Position numbers and translations under genes: made by a program. Positions 24,842 to 33,426 of a stretch of 64,000 nucleotides of DNA are shown here, piece by piece. A model generated the notes under the pieces. That model ran no database searches and was not told the origin of the DNA. It worked only from the letters and a program-made list of their open reading frames with translations. This DNA comes from RGIG4079 sp045576735. Lineage in GTDB: Bacteria > Bacteroidota > Bacteroidia > Bacteroidales > Muribaculaceae. Position 1 is the stretch's first letter. The number at the start of each line of letters is the position of its first letter. The stretch lies in assembly GCA_045576735.1 (NCBI GenBank), contig JAZNGZ010000056.1:45361-109360 (forward strand), read 5' to 3'.

Positions 24842-26935
24842 TTAGAATGTAGCAGCCGATACCGGTTTGGTGTGGCTACGGTTATTAATCTCTTTAATGT
24901 TGATAATCTTGGGTAAATCCATCTCGAAGAAGCAGATGTGCAGACCTATGGCACGAGTCATAAGAAGGTCGTCGTGGTGTCCTATGGTAGCACCAAAGGC
25001 TCCGTTAGGTTTCTTCTCGTAGGTGAGATATTCGTCGAGGCACCGCTTGTCGCGCTCGATGTAAAGAGCCTCACGAATAACCTTGACGAGAGTGGATATA
25101 ATCATCGGTTTGGTTGATATGTTGGTGTGAAACCCATATTTGAGTGGCGCACCTTCGGCTATCTGCTCGGCAGATTGTCGGCGAGCATAAAGGTTGGGAT
25201 ATACATCTTTGATTTGATTGAGTATAAAATGCGATTGGTCTCCATCGACATTCCGCTCCCGGTCGTGAGTTTCAAGCGTGTTGGACTCGATAACGAGAAG
25301 CGAATTGTCATAATATGCCGCTACTTGTGCTGCCTTCCAAGCGAGGAGGTCGATATCGATGTGACCATACCATTGAGCCACCACGACAGGTTTGCCCCCT
25401 TCGGCCATAAACAACCGGTCGAACACACATATCACCGAGTAGTCGGCTTTGTTGGAGCGACCACCGACATCGACAACGGTGAGGTATCGGTTGGTGACCT
25501 TTTCCTCCGGGTCAATCTCGGGAGGCGACCATATCCATAGGACGCCTTGATTGTCTTCGGAGAACCGGAGGTTTTTAAGAGCCTCCTTGCCGGTGTCGGC
25601 ATCGGCATAAATATCACCGATATATAAGGGTGGTCGGCATGAAGGAGAGAGGGCATCGACCTTGTATTCGTCAAACACACGCTCACCCGAATGGACGAAT
25701 GCCTCCACATCGTCGGAGGGATATTCAGACGCCATGATAGCATGTTCGCTTTTCCCCTTGCGCTCTTGTACATACCAATTAATCGCTTCGAGAGTGGCAC
25801 CATAGTTCCATAGTCGCCAGAGGTATTTGCCCGGCTCTTCACGATTGGTCATGACATTGGCATTGTCGCGATTGAGCCAAAGAGATGTAGCGAAGTCGGT
25901 GCGTTGTTGCTCCGATTCAAACGGCAGAGAGTAATCATCAATATCGAACCATGAAATAAACATAGCCTCGAATTGAGATTTGCCTCGTCGGGCGGTGTCG
26001 TATTCCACTTGGAAGAAATTGCCGGTACCGTTGGCTGTTGACTCATAAACAATCATAGTGTAGGGCTTGAGGAGAATCCCTGAGCAAGCCGAGCGTACAA
26101 TATCCTCGGGACTCATCTTTTCGGTGGCTTTCCACAATCCCACTTCGGAAAGGTGCACGAGGTTGTAGTCACCACCACGGCAACCATTAGGGCGCTCGGC
26201 GGTGCCAATCTTTATTTTGCAGTTGCGTTGTGGCACACGATGGATAGACCCGGAGCGACCTACGCCAACGAGTTTGGGTTCATTCTCGCTATATTCCTCG
26301 TTGATGTTATATAATAGCTCAATAGGATATTCCTTAATCATGCGGTCGAACATATCTTTAATCTCATCGGAGCCACTCCCTTGGTGAGCGATAATGAGCG
26401 AGTTGAGCCCCACCTTATGCACAAGTTGTAGCCAAGCCATGTATAACTGCGAAGTGGTAGAGCCACCCCATTGTCGAGCCTTGAGCAGAATGAGTCGGAT
26501 AGGTTTGTTTGCAGTGCGCAGTTGTTCCAATCGAGTAACGAATTTGCGCTGTGGTCGGGTGAGGCGAAACAAGCAATCGTCGCCACCACCCTTGCGTTTG
26601 ATCCACACGAAAGAGGCCGCCCAAAATGGGAAGTCATAACGCATGCGAATACGCACGAATTGGTTGATAACCTTCAGCCGGTTTTCGTTATCATATTCGG
26701 CTTTTAGTGTTGAAGTGATAAACTTCTCAATCGAGCCGGCAGAGATAAGTTTTTTGACAAAAGGAATCTTTTTCATTGCGATGGGTAGCCATTGCCGAGC
26801 GATGGGGTAGTCATCGATAGTGGCAAGGAACCTATCACCGATAGAACCTTCACCGGAGATGGGATTGAATAGAGCATTGATGTTCTTAATGCGCCTATCA
26901 TTTTCGGCTAATATGTTTTTTATCTCATCTTGCAT
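24842..26935 (-). CDS. terL: Phage terminase large subunit (TerL), 697 aa
   Basis: TerL is the ATPase that pumps DNA into the prohead and the nuclease that cuts concatemers. The 697-residue protein has a Walker A variant KARQWGGST (about 152-160, the RQxGKS-type loop with Trp and Gly), a candidate Walker B around NLVHLSEVGLW, and RNase H-like nuclease acids: D in VVDVGGRSNKADYSV (about 487), E in VIESNT (about 551), and D in GHHDDLLMTRA (about 655). Gene order and length fit. It is transcribed opposite to the flanking portal and capsid genes, which is unusual for a phage packaging gene. Confidence 0.9.
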   Translation of the reverse strand: MQDEIKNILAENDRRIKNINALFNPISGEGSIGDRFLATIDDYPIARQWLPIAMKKIPFVKKLISAGSIEKFITSTLKAEYDNENRLKVINQFVRIRMRYDFPFWAASFVWIKRKGGGDDCLFRLTRPQRKFVTRLEQLRTANKPIRLILLKARQWGGSTTSQLYMAWLQLVHKVGLNSLIIAHQGSGSDEIKDMFDRMIKEYPIELLYNINEEYSENEPKLVGVGRSGSIHRVPQRNCKIKIGTAERPNGCRGGDYNLVHLSEVGLWKATEKMSPEDIVRSACSGILLKPYTMIVYESTANGTGNFFQVEYDTARRGKSQFEAMFISWFDIDDYSLPFESEQQRTDFATSLWLNRDNANVMTNREEPGKYLWRLWNYGATLEAINWYVQERKGKSEHAIMASEYPSDDVEAFVHSGERVFDEYKVDALSPSCRPPLYIGDIYADADTGKEALKNLRFSEDNQGVLWIWSPPEIDPEEKVTNRYLTVVDVGGRSNKADYSVICVFDRLFMAEGGKPVVVAQWYGHIDIDLLAWKAAQVAAYYDNSLLVIESNTLETHDRERNVDGDQSHFILNQIKDVYPNLYARRQSAEQIAEGAPLKYGFHTNISTKPMIISTLVKVIREALYIERDKRCLDEYLTYEKKPNGAFGATIGHHDDLLMTRAIGLHICFFEMDLPKIINIKEINNRSHTKPVSAATF

Positions 26936-27411
26936 ATAGGGGAAAACAATAGGCTATATATGAAACCTACGGAATAGGCATAAAGGTGGATCATCGCATT
27001 GACACCCGGGAGAAAGAACCCGATGCCGAGATATATCGTCATCCATGATAGGTAGTATAATTTGCGTTGCACCTCGAAAGTGTAAGAGCCAAGCAGAGCA
27101 TAACACACACACGACAACCCGACTGTTGGAGTGGTGCTTAATGCCCAATCGGGAACGAGGACAGCCACGGCGAAAGCGAAAAGCAATCGCATCAATGATG
27201 CCTTATATACAAACATAATAGAGAGGAAGCACCAAAGATTTATGAGGGCATGGAAAATGTTGGCATGGAAAAAGGAGTATAGCAGGCGAGCCATCAATGG
27301 GGATTGACGGCTTGCCCCCACCTCCGTATAGTTGATATCGCAGAAGCATAGGCATAAAACAATTACAGCCATTACCACCGATATAGTTTTTTCTTTTTTT
27401 CTTCGTGCCAT
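26920..27411 (-). CDS. Rhomboid-like intramembrane serine protease in the packaging cassette, 163 aa
   Basis: The 163-residue hydrophobic protein has about five to six membrane segments and the rhomboid catalytic pattern. H49 and H54-x-x-x-N58 (FHANIFHALIN) match the HxxxN of GlpG H150/N154, S100 lies in GLSCVCYALLG (GxSx motif), and H142 lies in IHLYAYSVGF. Rhomboids cleave membrane proteins within the bilayer. It overlaps the large terminase start by 16 bases and the upstream gene by 40 bases, so it is co-transcribed with packaging genes. The motif carries Cys where most rhomboids have Gly after Ser. Substrate and role in the phage are unknown. Confidence 0.75.
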   Translation of the reverse strand: MARRKKEKTISVVMAVIVLCLCFCDINYTEVGASRQSPLMARLLYSFFHANIFHALINLWCFLSIMFVYKASLMRLLFAFAVAVLVPDWALSTTPTVGLSCVCYALLGSYTFEVQRKLYYLSWMTIYLGIGFFLPGVNAMIHLYAYSVGFIYSLLFSPICKMR

Positions 27412-27803
27412 TTTTTCTTAGCGTTAGTTATCATTACCTTGGCAGAACCGGGAGCGAGATAGAATTTGGGAGCCGGCTGCTCGATAACTATCCCTACTAA
27501 TTGAGAGATAGGAGTATCGGGGTTTTCCTTATATAGAGGGAGGAACCGGCGATAAATTTCAAAGAACATCTCACGTTTGGTAGGTCGCATATCGTGAAGG
27601 TCATCGCCATGCATAATCTTAGAGATGACGACGGATGCCCGAGGCTCGCTCACCCAAAAACGAGATGCCGGCATATTGACCACATGTTCAAACACGTCGG
27701 GCATAGATATGTGTGAACAAGTGGAGAGGTAAGAAAAATAAGCCTTCATAAGGTCGTCGATACGCTCTTGAGCATATTCGATGGTGCTACCAAAGTTTTT
27801 CAT
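27372..27803 (-). CDS. Probable terminase small subunit or packaging partner, 143 aa
   Basis: The 143-residue protein reads MPASRFWVSEPRASVVIS ... MRPTKREMFFEIYRR ... QPAPKFYLAPGSAKVMI with a basic tail. This conserved pattern is known to me next to large terminases in many Bacteroidales phages and prophages. The helical, basic build and position first in the terminase operon suggest the small subunit, but that is a context inference. Start ATG 27803, 27 bases from a TAATTTTG promoter box. Confidence 0.7.
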   Translation of the reverse strand: MKNFGSTIEYAQERIDDLMKAYFSYLSTCSHISMPDVFEHVVNMPASRFWVSEPRASVVISKIMHGDDLHDMRPTKREMFFEIYRRFLPLYKENPDTPISQLVGIVIEQPAPKFYLAPGSAKVMITNAKKKWHEEKKKKLYRW

Positions 27804-27829
27804 TTATAGATAAATGGATTGTCTATATA

Positions 27830-27837
27830 CAAAATTA
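27830..27837 (-). promoter_or_regulatory. Leftward -7 box for the terminase cassette
   Basis: On the minus strand TAATTTTG matches the Bacteroidota -7 consensus TAnnTTTG, about 27 bases before the start codon at 27803. No convincing TTTG box is seen 20 bases further upstream, so the call rests on one element and position. Confidence 0.4.
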
Positions 27838-27883
27838 CCAAACAAAAAGTAAAAGATAAAGAAAGGAGGCAGAGTGGAGGGTG

Positions 27884-27891
27884 TATATTTG
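27884..27891 (+). promoter_or_regulatory. Rightward -7 box for the scaffold-capsid operon
   Basis: TATATTTG matches TAnnTTTG, with a predicted transcript start near 27898 and the scaffold ATG at 27931. A TTTG element upstream is not clear. Together with the box at 27830 it makes the gap 27804-27930 a divergent promoter region. Confidence 0.45.
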
Positions 27892-27930
27892 TGAATAAAT
27901 AATCCATAAATACATAAACAAAAGTGCTAT

Positions 27931-28716
27931 ATGGCTGAAAAAGAAAAAGATAAAACAAAACGAGATGTGACGTTGGAGCGCCTTCAGGTGAAATATCCTG
28001 ATGCGAACTTTGAAGACGACGAAGCATTGTTTGGTCAAATCAATGACGATTACGACAGTTATGACAATGAGATTTCGGAGCTGAAAGAGCGAGAAGAATC
28101 CTTCTCGAATATGCTCAGCAGTGACCCGAGAAGTGCGGCATTCTTGATGGACTGGAAGAATGGCGAAGACCCGGCAGTGGGTTTGGTGCGCAAATTCGGT
28201 ATCGAGATTAAAGACGTGCTTGATGACCCCGAGATGCAAGAGCAAATCGCGGAAGCGAACAAAGAGTATCTTGACCGAGTAGCTAAAGAGCAAGAACTCG
28301 AGGAGATGTATCAAGCCAATCTGAATGAATCGTTGGCATCAATCAGTGCTATCCAAGAGGAAAAAGGCTATACCGATGAACAAGTGGATAAAGCCTTTGA
28401 TTGGTTGAGGAATATTATCCAAGAGGGGGTTGTGGGTAAATTTACTCCCGAAGTGATTGAGATGGCGATGAAGGCTCAGAACTACGATAACGATGTGGCG
28501 CAAGCCGAAGCCGAAGGCGAAGTGAAAGGTCGCAACACACGCATAGAGGAACGACTCCGTACACGCAAGCAAGGTGATGGCACAGCGGTGCTCGATGGCA
28601 AGAATGGCGGTGGCAGTGTTCCACCTACGCCCGAGTTGGGAGCAATCGGACGCTATGGTGATGGTACACAAAATATATGGGAGCGAGGCGGCGAGCGTCG
28701 AACCACTTACAAATAG
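27931..28716 (+). CDS. Capsid scaffolding protein, 261 aa
   Basis: The 261-residue acidic, almost all-helical protein (coiled coil about 40-170: NEISELKEREESFSNML) lies immediately before the capsid gene. It has the DDYDSYDNEI and GxDPAVGLVRKFG patterns common in scaffolds of Bacteroidota podoviruses. The C-terminal part is basic and Gly-rich (EERLRTRKQGDG), where scaffolds bind coat protein. Scaffolds guide capsid assembly and leave the prohead. Confidence 0.75.
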   Translation: MAEKEKDKTKRDVTLERLQVKYPDANFEDDEALFGQINDDYDSYDNEISELKEREESFSNMLSSDPRSAAFLMDWKNGEDPAVGLVRKFGIEIKDVLDDPEMQEQIAEANKEYLDRVAKEQELEEMYQANLNESLASISAIQEEKGYTDEQVDKAFDWLRNIIQEGVVGKFTPEVIEMAMKAQNYDNDVAQAEAEGEVKGRNTRIEERLRTRKQGDGTAVLDGKNGGGSVPPTPELGAIGRYGDGTQNIWERGGERRTTYK

Positions 28717-28764
28717 CGAGAATCCAAATTAAATATTAATTATTAAACAAAAGAAGAACAGATT

Positions 28765-30186
28765 ATGAAACTTAAAACAATTTTGAGCTTTATGCTTTCT
28801 CTTGTGGCTATTGTCGCAGGAGCGTCTTCGGGAGTGATTATGGCGGTAGCCACAGACTTACCCGATGCCGGCAAGACTAATGCCGGAGCAGATTCAACCG
28901 GTGGCGCCGATGGTATCGCTACCGAGACTCAAGGCCGTGCCGATGGTGCCGATGGCTTTTACTTGGAAGATGTTGACAAACGAATCGTAAAGATTCGTCC
29001 GATGGCAACACCAATCGACCAAATCAGCCGTTATGCAAAATCAACATCATGTAACAGTTTTGAGGTTAAGTATTATTCAGTAGGCACACGTCCTATCAGT
29101 TGCAAGACAAGTGAGGAGGTGTCGGAACAATCAACCGGAGCGTCAATCTCATTGCCGGTAGATGATGCCAACATGTTTACACTTGATGACACTATCCGTG
29201 TGGTAGGTGTGAAAGGTCAATACAATGACAAAGGTGTAGCCTACGACCAAGACAGCGACAATGTTCCCGATTTGGTGCTTTGTGTGTGCGGTAAAGATGC
29301 ATCAACAAACCTCCCAACAGTGTATGCCGTTAATGGGAAACTCGATGCCAATGGTTATGCGACACTTGTACCTGCTATCCCAGCCGGCACAACACTCGTG
29401 CGAATGGGTAAGGCTTGTGGCGAACTCGATGTGCAAACCGGTCGATTCAATAATATCCCGATGCCCGAGACACAATATTGCCAAAACTTTATGATTCAAG
29501 TAGAGCAATCAACCTTTGACAAAATCGCAGCCAAAGAGGTTAATTGGTCATTCTCGGATATTGAAGAAGATGGTATCTATGACATGCGTCTATCACAAGA
29601 AAACACATTCCTCTTCGGTGTTAAGAATGTTATCAAGCACGTAGCCAAAGATGGTATGAACACATGGTTTACCGGTGGTATTTGGTATATGGCAGGTAAG
29701 GATATTGAAGTGGGTGAATGGGACGCTGAGAAACAATGTGCCGTTATCACTGATAATAACTTGGTTGACATCACCAAAGACTTATTTGTGGGTACCGGAA
29801 TCGGCAACAAACGCAAAATCCTATTCTGTGGTAGTGATATGCTCTCAGCATTCTCTAAGATTGAATCGGATAAATTCCGCTTGAAAGATACCGTTGAAGT
29901 GTGGAACCTCAAATTCAAATCATGGGATACTGACTTCGGTGAAGTATTGACAATCCACCATGAATTGTTTGATGCAAATGGCATGAGCGATTGTGGTTTC
30001 GCGATGGACCCCGAATACTTATCAAAACGAGTACATGTGTCATGGAGTCGCAATGTGCTTGATTTGAAGAAAGCCGGTGTTCGCAACACAGATGCAGTGG
30101 TAATTCAAGAGGTAGCATGCTTGTACTTGCGTTATGCTAAGGCTCACGCACGTATGCGTCTTGCACAAAACCCAGCACAAGGATAG
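28765..30186 (+). CDS. Major capsid protein with hydrophobic N-terminal leader, 473 aa
   Basis: The 473-residue protein lies directly after the scaffold gene and matches, by eye, coat proteins of Bacteroidales podoviruses (KRIVKIRPMATPIDQISRY, then VSWSRNVLDLKKAGVRNTD near the end). The first 30 residues, MKLKTILSFMLSLVAIVAGA and following, form a hydrophobic signal-like segment, then a Gly/Ala/Asp-rich linker to about residue 65 before the folded part. A leader on a capsid protein is odd and may be removed on maturation. The gene is followed by a strong terminator. Confidence 0.8.
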   Translation: MKLKTILSFMLSLVAIVAGASSGVIMAVATDLPDAGKTNAGADSTGGADGIATETQGRADGADGFYLEDVDKRIVKIRPMATPIDQISRYAKSTSCNSFEVKYYSVGTRPISCKTSEEVSEQSTGASISLPVDDANMFTLDDTIRVVGVKGQYNDKGVAYDQDSDNVPDLVLCVCGKDASTNLPTVYAVNGKLDANGYATLVPAIPAGTTLVRMGKACGELDVQTGRFNNIPMPETQYCQNFMIQVEQSTFDKIAAKEVNWSFSDIEEDGIYDMRLSQENTFLFGVKNVIKHVAKDGMNTWFTGGIWYMAGKDIEVGEWDAEKQCAVITDNNLVDITKDLFVGTGIGNKRKILFCGSDMLSAFSKIESDKFRLKDTVEVWNLKFKSWDTDFGEVLTIHHELFDANGMSDCGFAMDPEYLSKRVHVSWSRNVLDLKKAGVRNTDAVVIQEVACLYLRYAKAHARMRLAQNPAQG

Positions 30187-30212
30187 AGATAACGAATTAA
30201 AAACATAACCAC

Positions 30213-30251
30213 GGGGTGGGCAAGGAAATAACCGCCCACCCCTATTTTTTT
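30213..30251 (+). terminator. Strong terminator after the capsid gene
   Basis: GGGGTGGGC (30213-30221) pairs with GCCCACCCC (30234-30242), followed by TATTTTTTT. It lies 27 bases after the capsid stop and 12 bases before the next gene. It probably isolates or attenuates the capsid message from the genes downstream. Confidence 0.9.
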
Positions 30252-30262
30252 GAATAAAGACA

Positions 30263-30661
30263 ATGGCGAAAAAGAAATATATAGCAAAGACCGATGTGAG
30301 TGTGAGTGTGTTGTTGCCAAGTGGCAAATCATTGCATGTGTCATTTGCATCGTTGAGCAATGGTGGCAGTGTGTATTATACTACATCGGAGGAGGTGCAG
30401 ACTGCGTTGGAGAACCATTATAGATATGGCAAACTTTTCAAAGAGGATAAGAGTTTTGATGAGAATGCCGTGCCCAAAGGGAAAACTGTGATGCCTATAG
30501 CCGGAGCGAGTGAAGGCCCGAAGAAGATTAAGGTGAATGATCCCGACGAGGCGAAAGGTTATTTGAGTGAGAAATTCGGGGTGTCTCGCACCAAGATGAA
30601 ATCTATCAAAGCCATCAAAGAAGAGGCGATGGCACATAACATAGAATTTGAAGGGTTATGA
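30263..30661 (+). CDS. Hypothetical head-region protein, 132 aa
   Basis: The 132-residue protein has an N-terminal beta-rich part (TDVSVSVLLPSGKSLHVSF) and a C-terminal helical part (EAKGYLSEKFGVSRTKMKS). It sits between the capsid gene and a connector-type gene and overlaps the latter by ATGA. Proteins at this place are often head fibres or capsid accessories with an HeH-like C-terminal module, but I cannot prove this. Confidence 0.65.
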   Translation: MAKKKYIAKTDVSVSVLLPSGKSLHVSFASLSNGGSVYYTTSEEVQTALENHYRYGKLFKEDKSFDENAVPKGKTVMPIAGASEGPKKIKVNDPDEAKGYLSEKFGVSRTKMKSIKAIKEEAMAHNIEFEGL

Positions 30662-31296
30662 TATATCAGTTGGCCGAGATAGTAAAAGATGTAAAGGTCG
30701 CTCTTGATGAGAACATGACAAGCGAAGGGTTGCTTGCGCTCGAAGATGTTGAGACCCTTTCGATGGAGGAGATTATCGAGTCGAAGGTGGTAGAGGCTGT
30801 GCGACGAGTGGAATCATCGGCACCGGTGAATATGCTTGAGAGCGGGCAGAACCTCGTCGATGCCATCTTTTGGAAAGAGAAAGGGAGTGGTTTTGTGGTG
30901 TTGCCCGGCGACTTTATGCGCTTGATGGTGTTCAAGATGAGTGATTGGGAGCGAGTGGTAACGGATGCTATCACGGTTGATGACCCGATGTATGCAAAAC
31001 AATCATCGAGATACAAAGGCATTCGAGGCAACAAGCAGAAACCGGTGTGTGCGATAGTGAATCGCCCCGAGGGGAGAGTGTTGGAGTTTTACTCGTGCGA
31101 CAACGAGAGTGCGACAATGGAGATGGGAGTCTATCGCCCATATCCAAAAATAGATGAGTACAAAGGAGTGGAGATAAGCAAGCGATGCTATATGGCTGTA
31201 ATCTATACCTTAGGGGCATTGGTGTTGATGACCTATGGGGAGAGCGAAAAGGCATCGGTATTATTGGAACTATCTAAAAGTGTAATAGAACAATGA
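30658..31296 (+). CDS. Putative head-tail connector protein, 212 aa
   Basis: The 212-residue mostly helical protein (MIYQLAEIVKDVKVALDENM ... SMEEIIESKVVEAVRRVE) carries the block FVVLPGDFMRLMVFKMSDW. This layout and place after the capsid gene resemble adaptor proteins of Bacteroidota podoviruses. It overlaps both neighbours by 4 bases. Adaptor function is inferred from order only. Confidence 0.6.
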   Translation: MIYQLAEIVKDVKVALDENMTSEGLLALEDVETLSMEEIIESKVVEAVRRVESSAPVNMLESGQNLVDAIFWKEKGSGFVVLPGDFMRLMVFKMSDWERVVTDAITVDDPMYAKQSSRYKGIRGNKQKPVCAIVNRPEGRVLEFYSCDNESATMEMGVYRPYPKIDEYKGVEISKRCYMAVIYTLGALVLMTYGESEKASVLLELSKSVIEQ

Positions 31297-32645
31297 GCAA
31301 GATAATATCAGGAGATGTGGCGATAGGACGCCATGTATATACCGGAGGCGATGCCAATATAGCCGGGAGTGCCACCATCAAAGGGAATGTGAAAGTAGAT
31401 GGTTGGTTTGATGCGAAAAATATAAAGTATGCAAACAAGGGATTATTCCCGACCCCGGATAAACTGAAAGAGGCTTATCCCGAGCCCAAGAGAGGGTGGT
31501 ATGCCTTGGTGGGAGAAACCATACCGGCGCCAATCTATATTGTGGTAGATGATGAGTGGGTCAACTCCGGCAATATAAGCAATGACTTGAATGTGGATTT
31601 GACCGATTATGTCACTACCGGTAAATTGTCGGCAGAGCTGCAAGGGTATGCAACGAAAGATAATGTGGAGGCGGTGAGTGATGAGCTTAACGCTCATAAG
31701 GCATCGATGGCAAGCGAAGTGAGTCGTATCAATGCAGAGTTGGCAGAACAACGTACCGATATCAATGGGGCGATAGCTTTAAGCAACAACGCATTGGAGG
31801 TGGCAAACCAAGCATCGGCACAAGTGGGTGAGATAAGTGGCAAGGTTGAAGAGAATCAATCGGCGATAGAGGCATTGCGATTGGCTAATGCCAACAATGC
31901 AGAAAATATCGCCTCGCAAGGGGTGTCGATAGGTGAGCATGCTCTCACATTGGAGACTCACACCTCGTTGATAGCAGAGAACACAAGCGCTCTTGAGTCG
32001 ATTAGCACCAAGAATATAGAGCAAGACAAGAAGATAGATAATGCCGTTGCGATGGGTTCAAATAACTCCGAAGTATTTGCTCGATTGGAGAATCAATTAA
32101 TGAACTTCAAAGACGAGGTAGGTGAGAGAGATACCCAAGTAGACAATAAGTTCTCAAACATCGAAACCACAAATGCGAAGCAGACATTGTGGCATAAGGC
32201 TCATAGCATCGTAAACATACACCTATTTATCTCTCAATCCGTGATAGAAGAGTCATTGCTCCCCGAATATGTTGGATTGATTCCGACTCAATTTCACCGT
32301 AATGGATTGATTGTTATGGCAAATAGTTCATCGGGTTGGGGCGCATGGCAATTGGTTGATGCCGAGATGTATTTGGACTCAACAGGTTATGTTAAACTCG
32401 ATTGGGATAACTCGCTATTGATAACTGAGGTCAATGCGCTTAAGAAAAAGATAAATTCGGAGGTAGCAAATTTGACGCTTGAGGACGAGGCAATCAAAGG
32501 TAAGATAGAGGAGATGGATATTGCTCTTACGGCGGAGACAGATTTGCGTAAGGCGAAGGATAAGGAGCAAGATGAGACATTAAGCTCTCTTATGTTGCGT
32601 GTGTCGGAGGCGGAGCAAAGACTTAAAGCGTTGGAAAATTTATAG
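31293..32645 (+). CDS. Tail fibre-like protein with long coiled coil, 450 aa
   Basis: The 450-residue protein has an N-terminal beta-helix-like opening (GDVAIGRHVYTGGDANIAGS ... KGNVKVDG), then the block NKGLFPTPDKLKEAYPEPKR with GWYALVGE, which I know from tail proteins of Bacteroidales phages. Residues about 115-295 form a trimer-type coiled coil rich in Ala/Ile/Asn heptads, and the C-terminal part includes further beta and coiled segments. It probably forms a fibre shaft. The start overlaps the connector stop. Confidence 0.7.
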   Translation: MSKIISGDVAIGRHVYTGGDANIAGSATIKGNVKVDGWFDAKNIKYANKGLFPTPDKLKEAYPEPKRGWYALVGETIPAPIYIVVDDEWVNSGNISNDLNVDLTDYVTTGKLSAELQGYATKDNVEAVSDELNAHKASMASEVSRINAELAEQRTDINGAIALSNNALEVANQASAQVGEISGKVEENQSAIEALRLANANNAENIASQGVSIGEHALTLETHTSLIAENTSALESISTKNIEQDKKIDNAVAMGSNNSEVFARLENQLMNFKDEVGERDTQVDNKFSNIETTNAKQTLWHKAHSIVNIHLFISQSVIEESLLPEYVGLIPTQFHRNGLIVMANSSSGWGAWQLVDAEMYLDSTGYVKLDWDNSLLITEVNALKKKINSEVANLTLEDEAIKGKIEEMDIALTAETDLRKAKDKEQDETLSSLMLRVSEAEQRLKALENL

Positions 32646-32648
32646 CCC

Positions 32649-33425
32649 ATGAAGAAAATAAACTACAAAAGCGACTTTGATTTTATTGCAAAGTTGACGG
32701 CAACGAATGCCAATGGGGAGTCGGTGGCGGTCGGCTTTCCCGATTATGACTTTGAACTAATAATAACAAGTGGGTGCAACGGCTATTCTACTCGCTCATT
32801 TGTGGCATCATCTATTGGCGGAGTAACTAAGAATTGTTTCAATGACAACGGGCAACTCCACATCGTTTGTGATAACCACAAACTCAATGTAGGTGAGTTG
32901 TTTGGCGAGTTCAAGGCTTACCTGCCCAATAACATCTATCCTGACGGCACACAATTAAATGTAGAGCCACAGTCATTGGGTATTGAGTTGGTTGTTGGTG
33001 CATCAGACACACCCACAACGGCAGAGATAGAGTTTGTTTTACCTTATGCTAAAGGAGAGAAAGGCGATAAAGGAGACCCATTCACTTATGCCGATTTCAC
33101 ACCTGAACAACTTGCATCACTCAAAGGTGAAAAGGGTGATAGGGGTGAAAAGGGAGAACGTGGAGAGCAAGGTACTAAAGGGGACAAAGGCGAGCAAGGA
33201 ATACAGGGTGAACAAGGTGAACGAGGATTGCAAGGTATTCAAGGAGTTCAAGGCGAAAAAGGGGATAAAGGTGATAAGGGTGATAAAGGTGATGCACTTA
33301 CTTATGCTGACCTAACCGAAAGCCAAAAGCAAGAACTTGTTGCACCAATCAAGACCGACATCGAAACATATGTTGACAATGCTATTGCTGATGCTATTAC
33401 TAAGACTTTAAATACTGCGGTGTGA
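32649..33425 (+). CDS. Baseplate/fibre protein with collagen-like region, 258 aa
   Basis: Residues 1-135 form a beta-sandwich-like domain (KINYKSDFDFIAKLTATNAN) of the kind seen at the base of receptor-binding proteins. Two Gly-X-Y runs follow: a short GEKGDKGD at about 137-144 and a longer one at about 160-215 with GEKGDRGEKGERGEQG and GDKGDKGDKGD, interrupted by a YADFTPEQLASLK spacer that returns as YADLTESQKQEL after the run. Collagen-like phage proteins trimerise and act as fibre shafts. It lies 3 bases from the fibre gene. Confidence 0.8.
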   Translation: MKKINYKSDFDFIAKLTATNANGESVAVGFPDYDFELIITSGCNGYSTRSFVASSIGGVTKNCFNDNGQLHIVCDNHKLNVGELFGEFKAYLPNNIYPDGTQLNVEPQSLGIELVVGASDTPTTAEIEFVLPYAKGEKGDKGDPFTYADFTPEQLASLKGEKGDRGEKGERGEQGTKGDKGEQGIQGEQGERGLQGIQGVQGEKGDKGDKGDKGDALTYADLTESQKQELVAPIKTDIETYVDNAIADAITKTLNTAV

Positions 33426-33426
33426 T

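Noticed and set aside
33040..33300. Tandem DNA repeat or CRISPR-like array in the Gly-X-Y gene
   Set aside because: Periodicity is nine bases from the collagen-like codons; there are no spacers, and no cas genes in the window.
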